DNA of 64,000 nt from Evernia prunastri (taxonomy: Eukaryota > Ascomycota > Lecanoromycetes > Lecanorales > Parmeliaceae). The notes beneath the pieces are model-generated. The model was not told the origin of the DNA, made no database searches, and saw only the letters and a list, made by a program, of their open reading frames with translations. A program made the position numbers and the translations under genes. Position 1 is the stretch's first letter, and each line of letters starts with the position of its first letter. The stretch is taken from the NCBI GenBank assembly GCA_003184365.1, contig NKYR01000004.1:310001-374000 (forward strand), given 5' to 3'. Positions 53,751-64,000 of the stretch are shown here, in pieces.

Positions 53751-54982
53751 TCAGAGAACTGGCAACGTTGCCAGAACACGCTCCCTATTACCTCTGTCGA
53801 TAAACCGAAGCCATACCTCTTGCAAGATGCACTCACGCTCGGCGTACAGAAGTCTATAGACACTGATGACATTGTCTTCGCTCTCTCGTGCTGCCCGAGC
53901 TATTGTGTTCAGTGGCTGGGAGAACCCCATCAGGTACACGGCCATGTATACGCAAGCCGCTGGAAGGCTCCCTGGGTAACGAAAAGCCTGGCGGAGTGAG
54001 GGTATATTCCAGATTCTGCTCCCAACCCTCGCGGCCATCATTTGGACGGGATGGGGTAAGTCGAGAACGACGCAGTACTGCGTACAGAGAGCCGTAAAGG
54101 CTTCGAGAGCGGTTTCCACAGCTGTCTGGTTGTCCCCGCGAGGAGGCCAGGCAAGTGCTTCGATGCCAAAAACCTCTCTCAACTCGTATCGTATGCCGTC
54201 GTCAATGATTGCGCTTGCATCTGTCACGAGATCATAAGTATCGCGAATATGACGGCCATTGTCGGTGCTGTCTATCACTGCGGCTATCTCCCTGGGACAT
54301 CTGGGATGGCCCGTAAGATGTGAAGCGATGTATATGCTAACAGCGACAATGAGGCCAGGTGGGTGAAAGTCGAAGTAGAGGATTGCGTTAGAAGGCCCCA
54401 TGCCTACTAGATTGTAAATCAGATAGATCGCAACCTGGCCGGTACCCGGTTGTAGGTTGAGCTGAGTACAAAATTCATCGCAGCGACGTTTCATGTCTCT
54501 CAAATAGGAGGTGAAGTCGCCGGCCGGGCCGGATGTCCGAACCCAATCTGTTGGAACACGGTTCGTTTGACCGTCCATAATCCCGTGCTCAAGGTAGGGA
54601 CAAGGTTGCGCCGGGAAGAAGACGTATCGGCTATGTTGATTCCGGGGTCAGTCCTTCAGTCTTGCTTGTTTCAGAGGGGTTAACGAGCCTTGAAACACGC
54701 CTAGAGAGGGAACACTCCCAAGACGGTTCGGTTCAGAAGAGGAAGAATGGAATCAGAGATTACGTACCATATGGGACAAGTATTGTTGGAGCGGAGCCAT
54801 TGAGAGATACATCCGCTGCCGACAACATGCTTACAAGCCGGCAACCGTATTGCGAGCTCGATAAGGCCGGTCTCCTGGTTCATTTTGCGGCACTCCTCGA
54901 GGCAGATAACGCACTTCTGTTCCTCATCAGAGTCAACGCGGTTGTGGTTTTGTAAGAGTTGGCGGAGAAATGCTTCGGCCAT
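53751..54982 (-). CDS. RING finger fused to a TFIIB-like double cyclin fold
   Basis: Two exons (54768-54982, 53751-54630; 137-nt intron GTACGT ... CATAG) give 364 residues. The N-terminus has a RING-type cluster: CVIC at 24-27, LPACKH at 48-52, CISQWL from 58 and TCPIC at 68-72, the last Cys formed across the splice. Seven of eight zinc ligands are present; the fifth (usually His) is Gly55, as in several fungal RING variants. Residues about 112-345 resemble the two cyclin repeats of TFIIB: PGLIVAVSIYIASHLTGHPR in the first, and LPHPVQMMAARVG, SLPAACVYMAVYLMG and VISVYRLLYAERECI in the second. The zinc ribbon of normal TFIIB is absent and the RING takes its place. The function is unknown; a ubiquitin ligase acting on transcription is one idea. 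The domain call is by eye. Confidence 0.65.
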
Positions 54983-57900
54983 GGCGTGGGATGGATGGAT
55001 AAGGCTGAGAATTTGTTCTGGTAGAGCTGAAAAGCGGAGGTGAGTTTAGAATATTCAGTGGAGAGCTGCCCTGAAGAGTGGAAGATTTGACACAAAGACT
55101 CTGGATTTCCTCAAGTGTCAAAGCCTCAACACAATAGACTTTGTTCGTGGACGGTGGTGTTGTGTTCCTTCGACATTGTTCCTTGAATGTGGCCTCCGGT
55201 TCCCAAAAATTGCTATATATATATATTCTCCTTTGTGCTTGGCATGCAGACAGTCAGCCGATGTAGGAAGGACAAAGATAGGCAATGGACACTTATTGGG
55301 GGGGCACTTACCGCGCGCATGAAGTTTCTATCGGAGCCTTGCAATTGCTGACAAGCTGTTGGAGGAAAAGTTGGACGAAAAGTCCCCGTTAAGCGGACGC
55401 CGATGTAAGCTTTCAATAGAGACGCCGTACCACATACTTGAACACATGCCTCGTGTGAGCCTCAAGATTTGGCAATGGTATCGAGGACACTGCTGTGGTG
55501 CTTATGCTGGTCTCTGGGTAATTCTTGTTCGATGAAGGTTGTACTGTAGAAGTCTTAGGCACTTGCGCTCCCTCATCGATTATTTCTCTATGGCCTGGTA
55601 GGGATCGTCGCGCCTTCTTCATCTAAAATTCTTTTAAAAAGGCAGGTACCTCCTTCGTCAGTACCAGGTGCCCCTCCCCCCCACCAAAACCCCAATATTT
55701 ATCGTTATGGGGGGTATCAATTAATGTCCAGCTAAGATCCAGCATGAAAGATTGAAAGACCTTCCATCGAGAGCTAAGCACATCTTATCTGACAACTCAA
55801 ATTGGGGCACAGGCAAAAAATTCAGAGACTAAGGCGGGAATTTACAGGTGAGACACATCCAGAAGCCAATAAAAGGGTACACCGTAGAGAGAGCAGAGTT
55901 CAAAGGGGTTATTCTCCTCACTGAGCGCCAAATAATTGCGGATATATTAAGCAATTGACAACCGAGCACCCCTCGCCAACTGATTCTTTCATACGGTCTT
56001 CATGTATCTGGGGCTATGATATAGTAGCCCACCGTTCTGATTCTCAAACTGGACGGATACTCCAACCACCAACAGGAAGGTCGTATTTTCGGCAGGAACG
56101 ACTCGCTGCCTGGTATACAGAGAAGACAGTGGCGAGCTTGGTGGAGCTACAGTCCTACTCAATTAGGGAGCCAGGCAAACCTTCAAATAGACTCAAATAT
56201 GACAGGAGCTCAACCAGTACAGTCGTAGATAGCCGGTAGAGAATGTGACTGAGATCGTTGGCTGGGAGGTCTGGTAGGTTGTGATTTTGCCCATTAGCCC
56301 AATTCACGAAGCAGGCGCCGGCTCTGGAGCCATCTCGGCCTTCCATAAGGGGTGCAAAGTAAAGCGCTTGCATCATGTCTAAGCAATAGTGGAGCGAGAC
56401 GACAGTCATGGAGAATGTATGTCAGACTTGAAGCTTACACAGTAAAACAACTTGACGATGTGCCAAGTACGACTTCTCGGCCGCGGAGGCCAAGCACACA
56501 CGTGATTACGGTATGATACTCTATTTATCACGCAGCCATGTCCTGTTTGTCTCTTAAATGCTGCAAGATATGGAACTCGCACGGTATCTGGCACATTCCC
56601 AAGGATCCTCATCCAGGATCAGAGCTCGGTTTCCTAGTCACTATCGCTTCTTTGGAAAATTCAGGGACCGGGCGTCCGATTCATCGACTTCAGGAGACTG
56701 TCACCGTCCATGAGATGTATGTGACCGTGATGAGAGCACCGCAATGGCGAGTGAGACAATAGTGATAAGATTGAGCCGTTTAGAAGGGAAGATCAACGTC
56801 CGTAAAATGCCTCACTGCGAATGATACAACGTACATCAATGCAGCAGTGGACAGAGCCTTTCTCCTACAGATGAGCTTCCCAAACCCTGCCATGCACTTT
56901 TAATGAGCTTGTAGAGCTTCGCTGTTGTCGCTGTTATCGGGTTCTCGAATCGTTTCCTCAACATCTCTATCGTCCTCGGAGAACCGAAGAATGTCCAAGC
57001 ACTCAGGATGTTATTGCTGACTCCAGGTGCGGTGACCGGCCATGGCTAGACAGTTAGGCTTGCAGTTGCGCTGAAGATTTGTCCACAAGTCTTTACACCT
57101 TAGGACCGGTTGATGAGTGCCTAAATCAGACGAGTGTGTATCCAAACACTTGCGACAAGTGCGGTCCTACTGACCAGGCGAGGAATTAACTGAGTATTCA
57201 TGACATTCCATACATCCAGTGAATGCTGAGAAATGGATTTCAAACCTCGTAGAAGATTCACTCGTGGCTGCGAAATCCGCACAACGTGCTCCATGCGGAA
57301 CGATCTTTACAGTACTCATGAGCCCGGCTTCCTCAAAAAAACTGGAGACAAATTTGACATCCACGAACATCGACCCAGAGCGGGACAGCGACGCTGCTAA
57401 ATTCAAGAATCAATTCGCCTCGGATTTCCGACTATCAATTCGTCCTAGAGACCGCCGTGTCCGCAGATGAAGATGGAGAAGTTGTTGGAGATGAATGCTG
57501 CTCGCTGGGATCGATGGGACACGATGTGGTGTTGATACTTTGCGGCTCTATCCGTGGGAGCACCAACGGTCGAGCATGCATAGACTATGTGCTGTGGGTG
57601 ACACTGTATGCTTTCGCACGGTCAGAGAATCGACTGAATTCTCACTGTCCAGTATATGCTACCGTCTGTCTTGCACGACCAGGTCATGAAGAGGGATGAA
57701 TAGGAAGTAGAAGCGAATGCACATTACATGTGTACTCATTGGCCGGCCAAGCGGTAAGCCTTAAAAGCCATCACTCAGTAAGTTCGGCCTTGCTCGCTCC
57801 TCCCCAACGGCGTGAGCGTGCTGACACTACTACCTATGTTGTAGATTGATGGCTAGGCATGAGTACGTGCAGATATCGGTTGATAATGATTGGATTGGTG

Positions 57901-58325
57901 ATGCAAACAGAGGCGACATGCACGCTAGACCCCAATCGCCTAGCATTACGCACGTCGTTACGAATCCCGCCTAATGTTGGAGCAAGCGCTTACGCCCGAA
58001 ACCCGGTACTATGGTCAATGCACCCATGGGTCAGTGAAATTCTACCCCTCTTAGCACCCAGCCTTGAAGTAGATGACTGCGACAACCTATTAATCCCTCT
58101 TTCTTTACTCACCTTTCTACTCGGCGCGGTTTCTCCTTCGCTGTCCTAATACACGATAGAAACTAGTGAGACTGACGCGATTAGCTTGGTGCAGTTCTTA
58201 TCTATTCCTGTTATGCTGTCATCATCCGTTGGTAGCCGCTGTATACCGTGTAATACTTACCCACTTTGATTTTCATGGCCACTCGCTGTTGACCTGCGTC
58301 GCAGGTACAAGCATATGCGCGTAAA
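54983..58325. other. Gene-poor 3.3 kb
   Basis: No gene could be supported. The longest frames (about 70-96 codons) are unrelated to any family I know and lack splice partners. Short AT tracts (ATATATATAT at 55213-55222) and a pyrimidine C/A run near 55672-55690 are the only marked sequence features. It separates the RING-TFIIB gene from the NLR. Confidence 0.45.
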
Positions 58326-61300
58326 ATGGTGAGCACCCGTTTCCTTACAAGTATGTTTGACTTACATATCCTAGGAAACCTCTAATATCAGAGAACCCGC
58401 GAAGTCTTTGAGGACTTCGACGGACGAGAAGAACCCGGCATCTGAAAGAATCCGAGATAGCGAAGTCATCGATAAACTTGCACTAACCACCTCCACACGA
58501 AAAGTCTGGGTCTACCGGAGAGAAGAGTTACCCGTTGGCACGACCAGAGAGACGCTGCGTCAGAGTTTCCCTCTCGACGTTAGAGATCGAATCAAGGTCA
58601 CTTCATTGAGTCCTGGTATCAATCTGCAACGAGGAACTCTGACTGCAACCTTCTCCTTTGACGCGCAGCCGGGAGATACACTGCTTCTTTCGGAAGACAA
58701 GGACTTCTATGGCTTCACCCCTTTGTACACTCCAGAAGGAGAGGTCGAGGCCGACATCATTGCTCTTACTGGGTTGGCGGGCCATGCGTTTGGTTCATGG
58801 GCCGCTCCTCCGCACATGTGGCTTCGTGACTTTCTCCCCAGCGATGTCCCTAGAGCGAGAGTCTTACTATATGGATACGACTCAAATTTAGTGGGGAACC
58901 AGTCAAGAAACATACTTTCCGATTTTAGCAATACCTTTGTCGCTAAGCTGCACGCTATGAGAAGTCTATCCAGGAGTGAAGACCGGTCTGTTATCTTGAT
59001 TGGCCACAGCCTTGGGTGCTTGATCATCAAAGACGCGCTGGCAAATATGGAGTCTCAACCCGTTCATCATCTGTGTGAGCACTCTCAAGGAACTCGCATC
59101 TTTTTTGTCTTCTAACCATATCATTTCCAGCGCAATCATCGCCCATAGTGAAGGCTGTGATATTCTTTGGAGCTCCGCATCGCGGATTGAATATTACTGC
59201 CATGGAGTCTATCATGAACGAGACGCCTTCCGCGGAATTGATTCGAGAACTCGCATGGCAATCTCCGACCATACAGAAACTCAACGACCGCTTTCGTCAT
59301 ATTTGCGAACATCTTGATATCCTGACTATCTACGAGAAGAAACCTACTGCAACGCTCCGCCAATCCAGAACCGGAGAATTGGAACGGACAGGACTACCTG
59401 AAATGATGGTCGAAAAAGATGCCGCTCTTCTTTATCAGCACAGAGAGACCTCGATCGGGCTAGAACAGGATCATTCGAGTATTGCCAAGGTAGCCCGCGG
59501 CCAAAATGGATGCTATGATGATATTGTGTATTTTCTTCGACGGTCTATCTCTTCGGCTGTGCCTGGAACAGAAACCCAGCAGAGCTATCTAGATTCCGCA
59601 CCAATAGGCTCAACGCCACACACAGGGCGCGATAATGATCAGAGATTACCAGGGTTGCCTATACGAGGCAGCGGTAGCCGTGTCACGTTTCATTCCCAAA
59701 ACGTCATCTACCATAAGTCTACAGGTTAGTGACTAGATTTCCAGTCCATTGCAGTCAAGACTCGCAAAACCATAATGTAATGAGTTGGTAAAGAGTGCTA
59801 ATCTGAAGTGCTCAGGTTTATCAAAGGCGCTGAAACCTCTTTTTCTGGTCCCGTTCGGCAGAGACGATCTCTTCGTTGACCGCGTTGAGATTTTCAGCCA
59901 TATCAGTGAATACATGAAAAGTGAACATATCAAAAGGCACCGACGTCTTGCGCTGTCTGGCAATGGTGGAGTCGGGTTAGTAGTCCTTACTGCTCAAAAC
60001 CTAAGATCAAGGTCAACGGCTAAAAACCTGCTAGAAAGTCACAGATCGCCATTGAGTATTGTTATCGGTTTCGGGAAGACTATCCCCGCGCTCAGATTGT
60101 CTGGGTTCATGCCAGCACAAGGCAACGATTTGAACAAGCATACAGAGATATAGCAAAGAGACTTGAGCTCCCTGGGTGGAACGACCCAAACACTGATTCA
60201 CTTCCACTAGTCTTGGATTGGTTCAATGAAGCTGACAATGGGACCTGGCTTATGGTATTGGATAACGCTGATGACCTTGATATGTTCTTTCCAAAGTCAA
60301 TTCCGACAGCTACAGATAGCGAGCGTCTTTTGCCTCTAACCGATTATCTGCCACAAAGCTCAAGAGGTTCAATGCTGATCACAACAAGATATGAACGCGT
60401 AGGGAAAAGGCTCGCAGGCATGAACGCATCAATTGTAGTGAACCCGATGTCACCTCGAGAGGCAGAAGAGTTACTGGCAAAACGGCAAACAGAGCCGCAG
60501 GATAGCCCCGATTTAGATGTTTCAAGGAACCTACTCGAAGCTCTGGAGTACCTTCCCCTCGCAATCACTCAAGCAGCGGCCTTTATCAGCGAGAACTACA
60601 TCACTCCTGCAGAATATCTAGAGATGTTCCGAAAGAGCGATGCTGATGTACAAGATCTATTGGATCAAGATCTCGGAGACTTCAGAAGAGATTCACGAAG
60701 CCATAACTCTGTCATCAGGACGTGGAAGCTGTCTTTCGATCTGATAAGCAAGCAGAGGCCGCGTGCCGCTGAGATGTTGTCACTTATGGCAGTCCTAGAT
60801 CGTCAGGGAATCCCAGAAAGTCTTCTTCGAGATGATTTGGACCGAGACATCGATTTCAAGATGGCTTTAGGTACTTTACTAGCCTTCTCGCTGATCAAAG
60901 CTGGATGTAAGGGAGCGGGTTTCGAGCTGCATCGACTGGTGCAGCTGGCTACTCGTAAGTGGCTAGAGACGCAAGACAAGACAAGACTCTGGCAAGAAAA
61001 AGCGTTGTCGCTGGTTGCAAGTATGTTTCCAACAGATGACTTCGAAAATTGGACAACATGCGAATCGCTCCTGCCTCACGCACAGACAGTGATCCAATAC
61101 GGAGACGAAGACAGAACATGTTCAGAGGAATATTACGATCTTTTGTCGAACGTTGCTGGCTTCGATTTCGAGCAAGGGCGGTATGAGATAGCTTGCGTTA
61201 GATATCTAGCTGCTAATGAGATGGCAAAGAGAATTTTTGGATTAGACCATGAGTTTACACTGAGAAGCATGAATGATCTGGCACTTACGTATAAGAAACG

Positions 61301-61580
61301 TGGACGATTGGAGGAAGCAGAGCAGCTATGTATGCAAGAATTAGAGACGAGCAAAAGAGTGCTAGGAGCAGAGCATCCAGACACGTTAATCAGTATGCAC
61401 AACCTGGCAGTTACCTACAGCGGACAAGGTCGGGACAGTGAAGCCATCGCATTGATGAGAAATGTTGTTGATTTACGGACGAAGAAGCTCGGCGAAAATC
61501 ATCCAGGGACGATGAACTCCGTTAAGTGGTTGAAGAGGTGGTTGAATCCTTCTAGCGAGTCTGGACAGGAGATTGAGTGA
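58326..61580 (+). CDS. Fungal NLR: alpha/beta hydrolase, NB-ARC, TPR
   Basis: Five coding exons (58326-58328, 58375-59074, 59131-59724, 59816-59975, 60035-61580) give 1000 residues; the first carries only the ATG. A beta-rich leader (about 40-110) precedes a hydrolase domain: ALTGLAGHAFGSW, GYDSNLVGN, the nucleophile elbow LIGHSLGCL (Ser213) and FFGAPHRGLN, as in the DUF676/SERAC1-like N-domains of fungal STAND proteins. After a linker the NB-ARC follows: VPFGRDDLFVDR, P-loop GNGGVGKSQIA (near 481-490), Walker B LMVLDNADD (near 558), GSMLITTRYERVG and LEYLPLAITQAAAFI. The C-terminus has about 2.5 Kinesin-light-chain-type TPRs (RVLGAEHPDTLISMHNLA). Such proteins are thought to sense non-self and trigger cell death or defence. 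No stop or frameshift is seen; it appears intact. Confidence 0.88.
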
Positions 61581-63011
61581 TTGCTACGGGCAAGATCCTC
61601 GTCGTATCCTACTTCTGCACAAGTTCCCTACACCAATTTGGAAATAACAATCATCATTTCTCTCGGTTCACAATAGCAAGTTCCAATGCGTGACTGACAG
61701 AATATTCTAATGTAGTCCACTATGTACCCACGTACACACGTAACCAATCTCGTTGGGTTTGCAGCGCAACTCTTTCAAGCACCTCTCGGTGTGGGAATCT
61801 GCAGAAGCTTCTGCCTAAGTAAGCCAGTAGCATTGCGATGATGCAGGTGCCCCAACGGTGCATTGAAAGAGTGCAGATGAAGAGACTGCGATGGAGCTGT
61901 TTCTAAGTGCTAACATCAAGCTTTATTGGCTTAGCAGATGTACGGTGTTGTGTGGATCCGCCGTTTCTCCTACACTTTTGCATTCAAAGATTTTACATCC
62001 CACAACCAATGGAGGCAGGACACGTCGAAGGTGCCACCTCCCACTAAAACTCCGAGACATTGAGTGCAACGAAGGCGCGAGACGAAGATTGGCATGTCTA
62101 CGTACCTTACGTTGTAGAATACTCAGAGAAGAATACCACGAAGGATCAGAAGCCCAGAGCTAGGAGAACATCCATGCGTGGTAGTCAGAGCTGAACCGTG
62201 TGTATGATGTAGACGCCGCTCAATTTTACCGGACCGGACGGAACAGCTGATGCTCACTTCAGTCTCATGAACCGAATTCACGCGAAGATTGCAAGCAAAG
62301 ATGCGATAGGTGTATAGAAAGATGTAGATTTGCAGTCAGGCGGAACCCCATCTCAACACGCTATGGAACCGTCTAGAAGCTGATGGCAAGGATAGCAAAA
62401 TGGAAGCGTCCGCATGATGCGCTTCTAACGGTACATTCACCCAATGAACGGCTGTCGAGTTCATACTCGATGTTCTTGCTGTACCCTGCTCTGCCAGAGC
62501 TACTTCCGGAATTGTACATCTTCGGATCTAGCTCAATAGCAGCTTTGTTGTGTGCTGCTGTTCCAGTCGAATCATATCCGCTGAGAGACTGCCTTCGGAG
62601 TGATTGATACCATGCGGCGCCTTAGGAAGCAGCGAAGGCACAGATCTCATTTTCCTTTACAAGTCTCGCCATGGCAGGAAAAGGAGCGAGATGGGAAAGA
62701 TATCAACAATCACTGAGGGAAGACCACGCTATCCGTAGAAATATCCGCTGCAGGAGTACATCTTGCGATCAGATCTCGTGGGCCTGTGTTGGCCAAGAAA
62801 GAAAACGAACATCGAGCGCAAACATAAAAGTAGCAAGAAGTCAGGCACAAGTTCCTGCATCCTACAAAGCAAATAATCTTGCTAAGAATACATCTGTCAA
62901 CAATAGCTGCATGTCGATAATCTAATCTAGGATGATACGTTTGCTGCTTTCCCGCAGCTGGTGTTCTAGGCAGACCACTGCACCAGCTCTCGAAGGCTCA
63001 CATTCATCCAT
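61581..63011. other. Gene-free 1.4 kb between NLR and secreted protein
   Basis: No gene supported. I looked for further TPR units downstream of the NLR stop and found none. Confidence 0.45.
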
Positions 63012-63821
63012 CTATCCTTTGGGCCCATTCGCCGTTGGTGGTTGGCCTGCAGTCCAGATCTGGTTCGTGACCCCGGTCGCCGGATCAACTCGTATGATCT
63101 TTGTCACCTGAGAGTTCCTAGTCAAAGCGGGATACTCCCAGCCACCCCACGCCAAGTTTTGATTAAAGTTGTTGTCCGGGCTATTATCCTCCGGCGTACA
63201 CAAGTACGCGTCGCCTTTCGAAGCTTCGGCAAAGGCCTGCGACATGCGCTTTTGGAAAGGGTCAAGGATGATGTTGGGGTTGCCACTCGGATTGCCTTGA
63301 TAGATAGCCTGAGTTTGGGCCTCGAACCAAGTCGGATCGGCGATGTTGTCCCAAAGTACTGTTTGGCCGATCTCGGGATGGCAGTTGAGGTACTGCTTGC
63401 ATTGCGTCACGCCACCCGCGCCGCCTAGGCCGGTGTAGAAGACCGAGACGAGCGTGCCAACCTGACCCCAGGTCTCGATTTGAGACACGCACTCTGCGAC
63501 AGTGGGGGTTTCGGCGCTGCATTGAAATACGTTCGGTTGAGAGGGCCTTGAAAAGCAGCTGCCGCGTTTCCATAAGATCCTCTCTACTAGGCGAGAAGAT
63601 TCTTTGCCCGAATCGTGGTGGTTTGAAGGGTTGATCTGGGCTTCAAAGGGATGTATTGACCTTGCGGCGTGGGACTCGTGGATGACAGGTACGTCACTTA
63701 CGAGAGCATGAGAAGTAGGAGGAATGACAGATGCATTGCTAGTTATGAAATTGAGGCCAAAGAAGGCGATAAGGAAAGAAGACTGTAGCCGGTACATCGA
63801 GCTATAATTGAAATAACGCAT
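63012..63821 (-). CDS. Secreted six-cysteine prepro-protein of unknown function
   Basis: A single exon codes 269 residues. The start has a hydrophobic signal-peptide core (SSFLIAFFGLNFITSNAS, about 14-31). An alternative start at Met9 gives the same signal. A pro-region of some 55 residues ends at a dibasic site WKR (Lys85-Arg86), which suits kexin cleavage. The mature part begins GSCFSRP and holds six cysteines (GSC, VFQC, AEC, TQC, LNC, YLC), suggesting three disulphides. Conserved-looking blocks are FYTGLGG, WFEAQTQAIYQG, WGGWEYPALTRN and VDPATGVTNQIW; I have the impression that similar blocks occur in other fungal secreted proteins but cannot name a family. It may be an effector or extracellular enzyme; no catalytic motif is evident. 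Confidence 0.7.
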   Translation of the reverse strand: MRYFNYSSMYRLQSSFLIAFFGLNFITSNASVIPPTSHALVSDVPVIHESHAARSIHPFEAQINPSNHHDSGKESSRLVERILWKRGSCFSRPSQPNVFQCSAETPTVAECVSQIETWGQVGTLVSVFYTGLGGAGGVTQCKQYLNCHPEIGQTVLWDNIADPTWFEAQTQAIYQGNPSGNPNIILDPFQKRMSQAFAEASKGDAYLCTPEDNSPDNNFNQNLAWGGWEYPALTRNSQVTKIIRVDPATGVTNQIWTAGQPPTANGPKG

Positions 63822-64000
63822 CTCGATAGTAGAAGCTTCTCAACGTAAATGAATCCACGCAGTGAGAAGGCGGTGAGCCGATAGCAGAGTTCAACAGCGG
63901 CCGTGACAGAGAAGAGGGAATGAACATATGGCAGCCTCGATTATAGACAAAGTCAATTGTTTCCAAGCTTAGGGTCCATATCTCTTTCCTCTCCGGATTG

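Noticed and set aside
55213..55622. Two minus-strand frames that might form a small spliced gene
   Set aside because: The only GT-AG join between them would need an intron of about 28 nt, too short, and neither part resembles a family.
1..64000. Search for tRNA, 5S rRNA, transposon termini and CRISPR-like arrays
   Set aside because: No cloverleaf-like B-box context, no transposase or reverse-transcriptase frame and no regularly spaced spacers were found. The two tandem arrays lack unique spacers. A covariance-model scan could still find small RNAs.

Overview
The window is nuclear DNA of a filamentous ascomycete (Pezizomycotina). Genes sit close together on both strands and carry many short introns (mostly 46-80 nt, usually GTNNGT donors and CTRAC-like branch points). 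Gene content (CnjB-like zinc-knuckle protein, Slt2-type MAP kinase, UstYa/DUF3328 protein, hydrolase-NB-ARC-TPR NLR, BTB paralogue cluster) also fits. Dothideomycetes is my best guess from gene style, but this is inference. Exon joins were made by hand from splice sites, frame continuity and family resemblance; no transcript data were available.

Left part (1-24.7 kb), mostly conserved housekeeping genes. Three BTB-domain paralogues lie at the left edge; one is intact, one is frameshifted and one carries an in-frame stop. Next come a RAD51-paralogue (XRCC2-like), a Som1-like mitochondrial protein, TAF8, eIF2-beta, the bifunctional adenine enzyme ADE2, an AIM24-domain protein and a monocarboxylate-type MFS transporter. 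A 1.8-kb array of about 96-bp tandem repeats follows, then an SDR whose intron is GC-AG, an Lsb/Pin3-like SH3 protein, a second SDR, a 744-residue coiled-coil protein of unknown function with an internal 39-residue duplication, and aspartate-semialdehyde dehydrogenase (HOM2).

Middle (24.7-50 kb). A 10-exon gene encodes 11 CCHC zinc knuckles. Three co-oriented genes (12-exon sugar transporter, zinc alcohol dehydrogenase, DHA1-type MFS transporter) are followed by 4.4 kb without a convincing gene, which holds a three-copy ~235-bp tandem repeat. Then come an AKR6-type aldo-keto reductase, a tail-anchored FHA protein, the cell-wall-integrity MAP kinase SLT2 and an F-box protein, all on the minus strand.

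Right part (50-64 kb) is gene-poor and accessory in character: a solitary UstYa-like (DUF3328) membrane protein, a protein joining a RING finger to a TFIIB-like double cyclin fold, a 1000-residue NLR (alpha/beta hydrolase, NB-ARC, TPR) and a secreted six-cysteine prepro-protein. The RING-TFIIB architecture and the NLR are the most interesting items. The genes of the window do not form one pathway; the only local themes are a possible transport/redox trio (29.9-36.8 kb) and the accessory right end.
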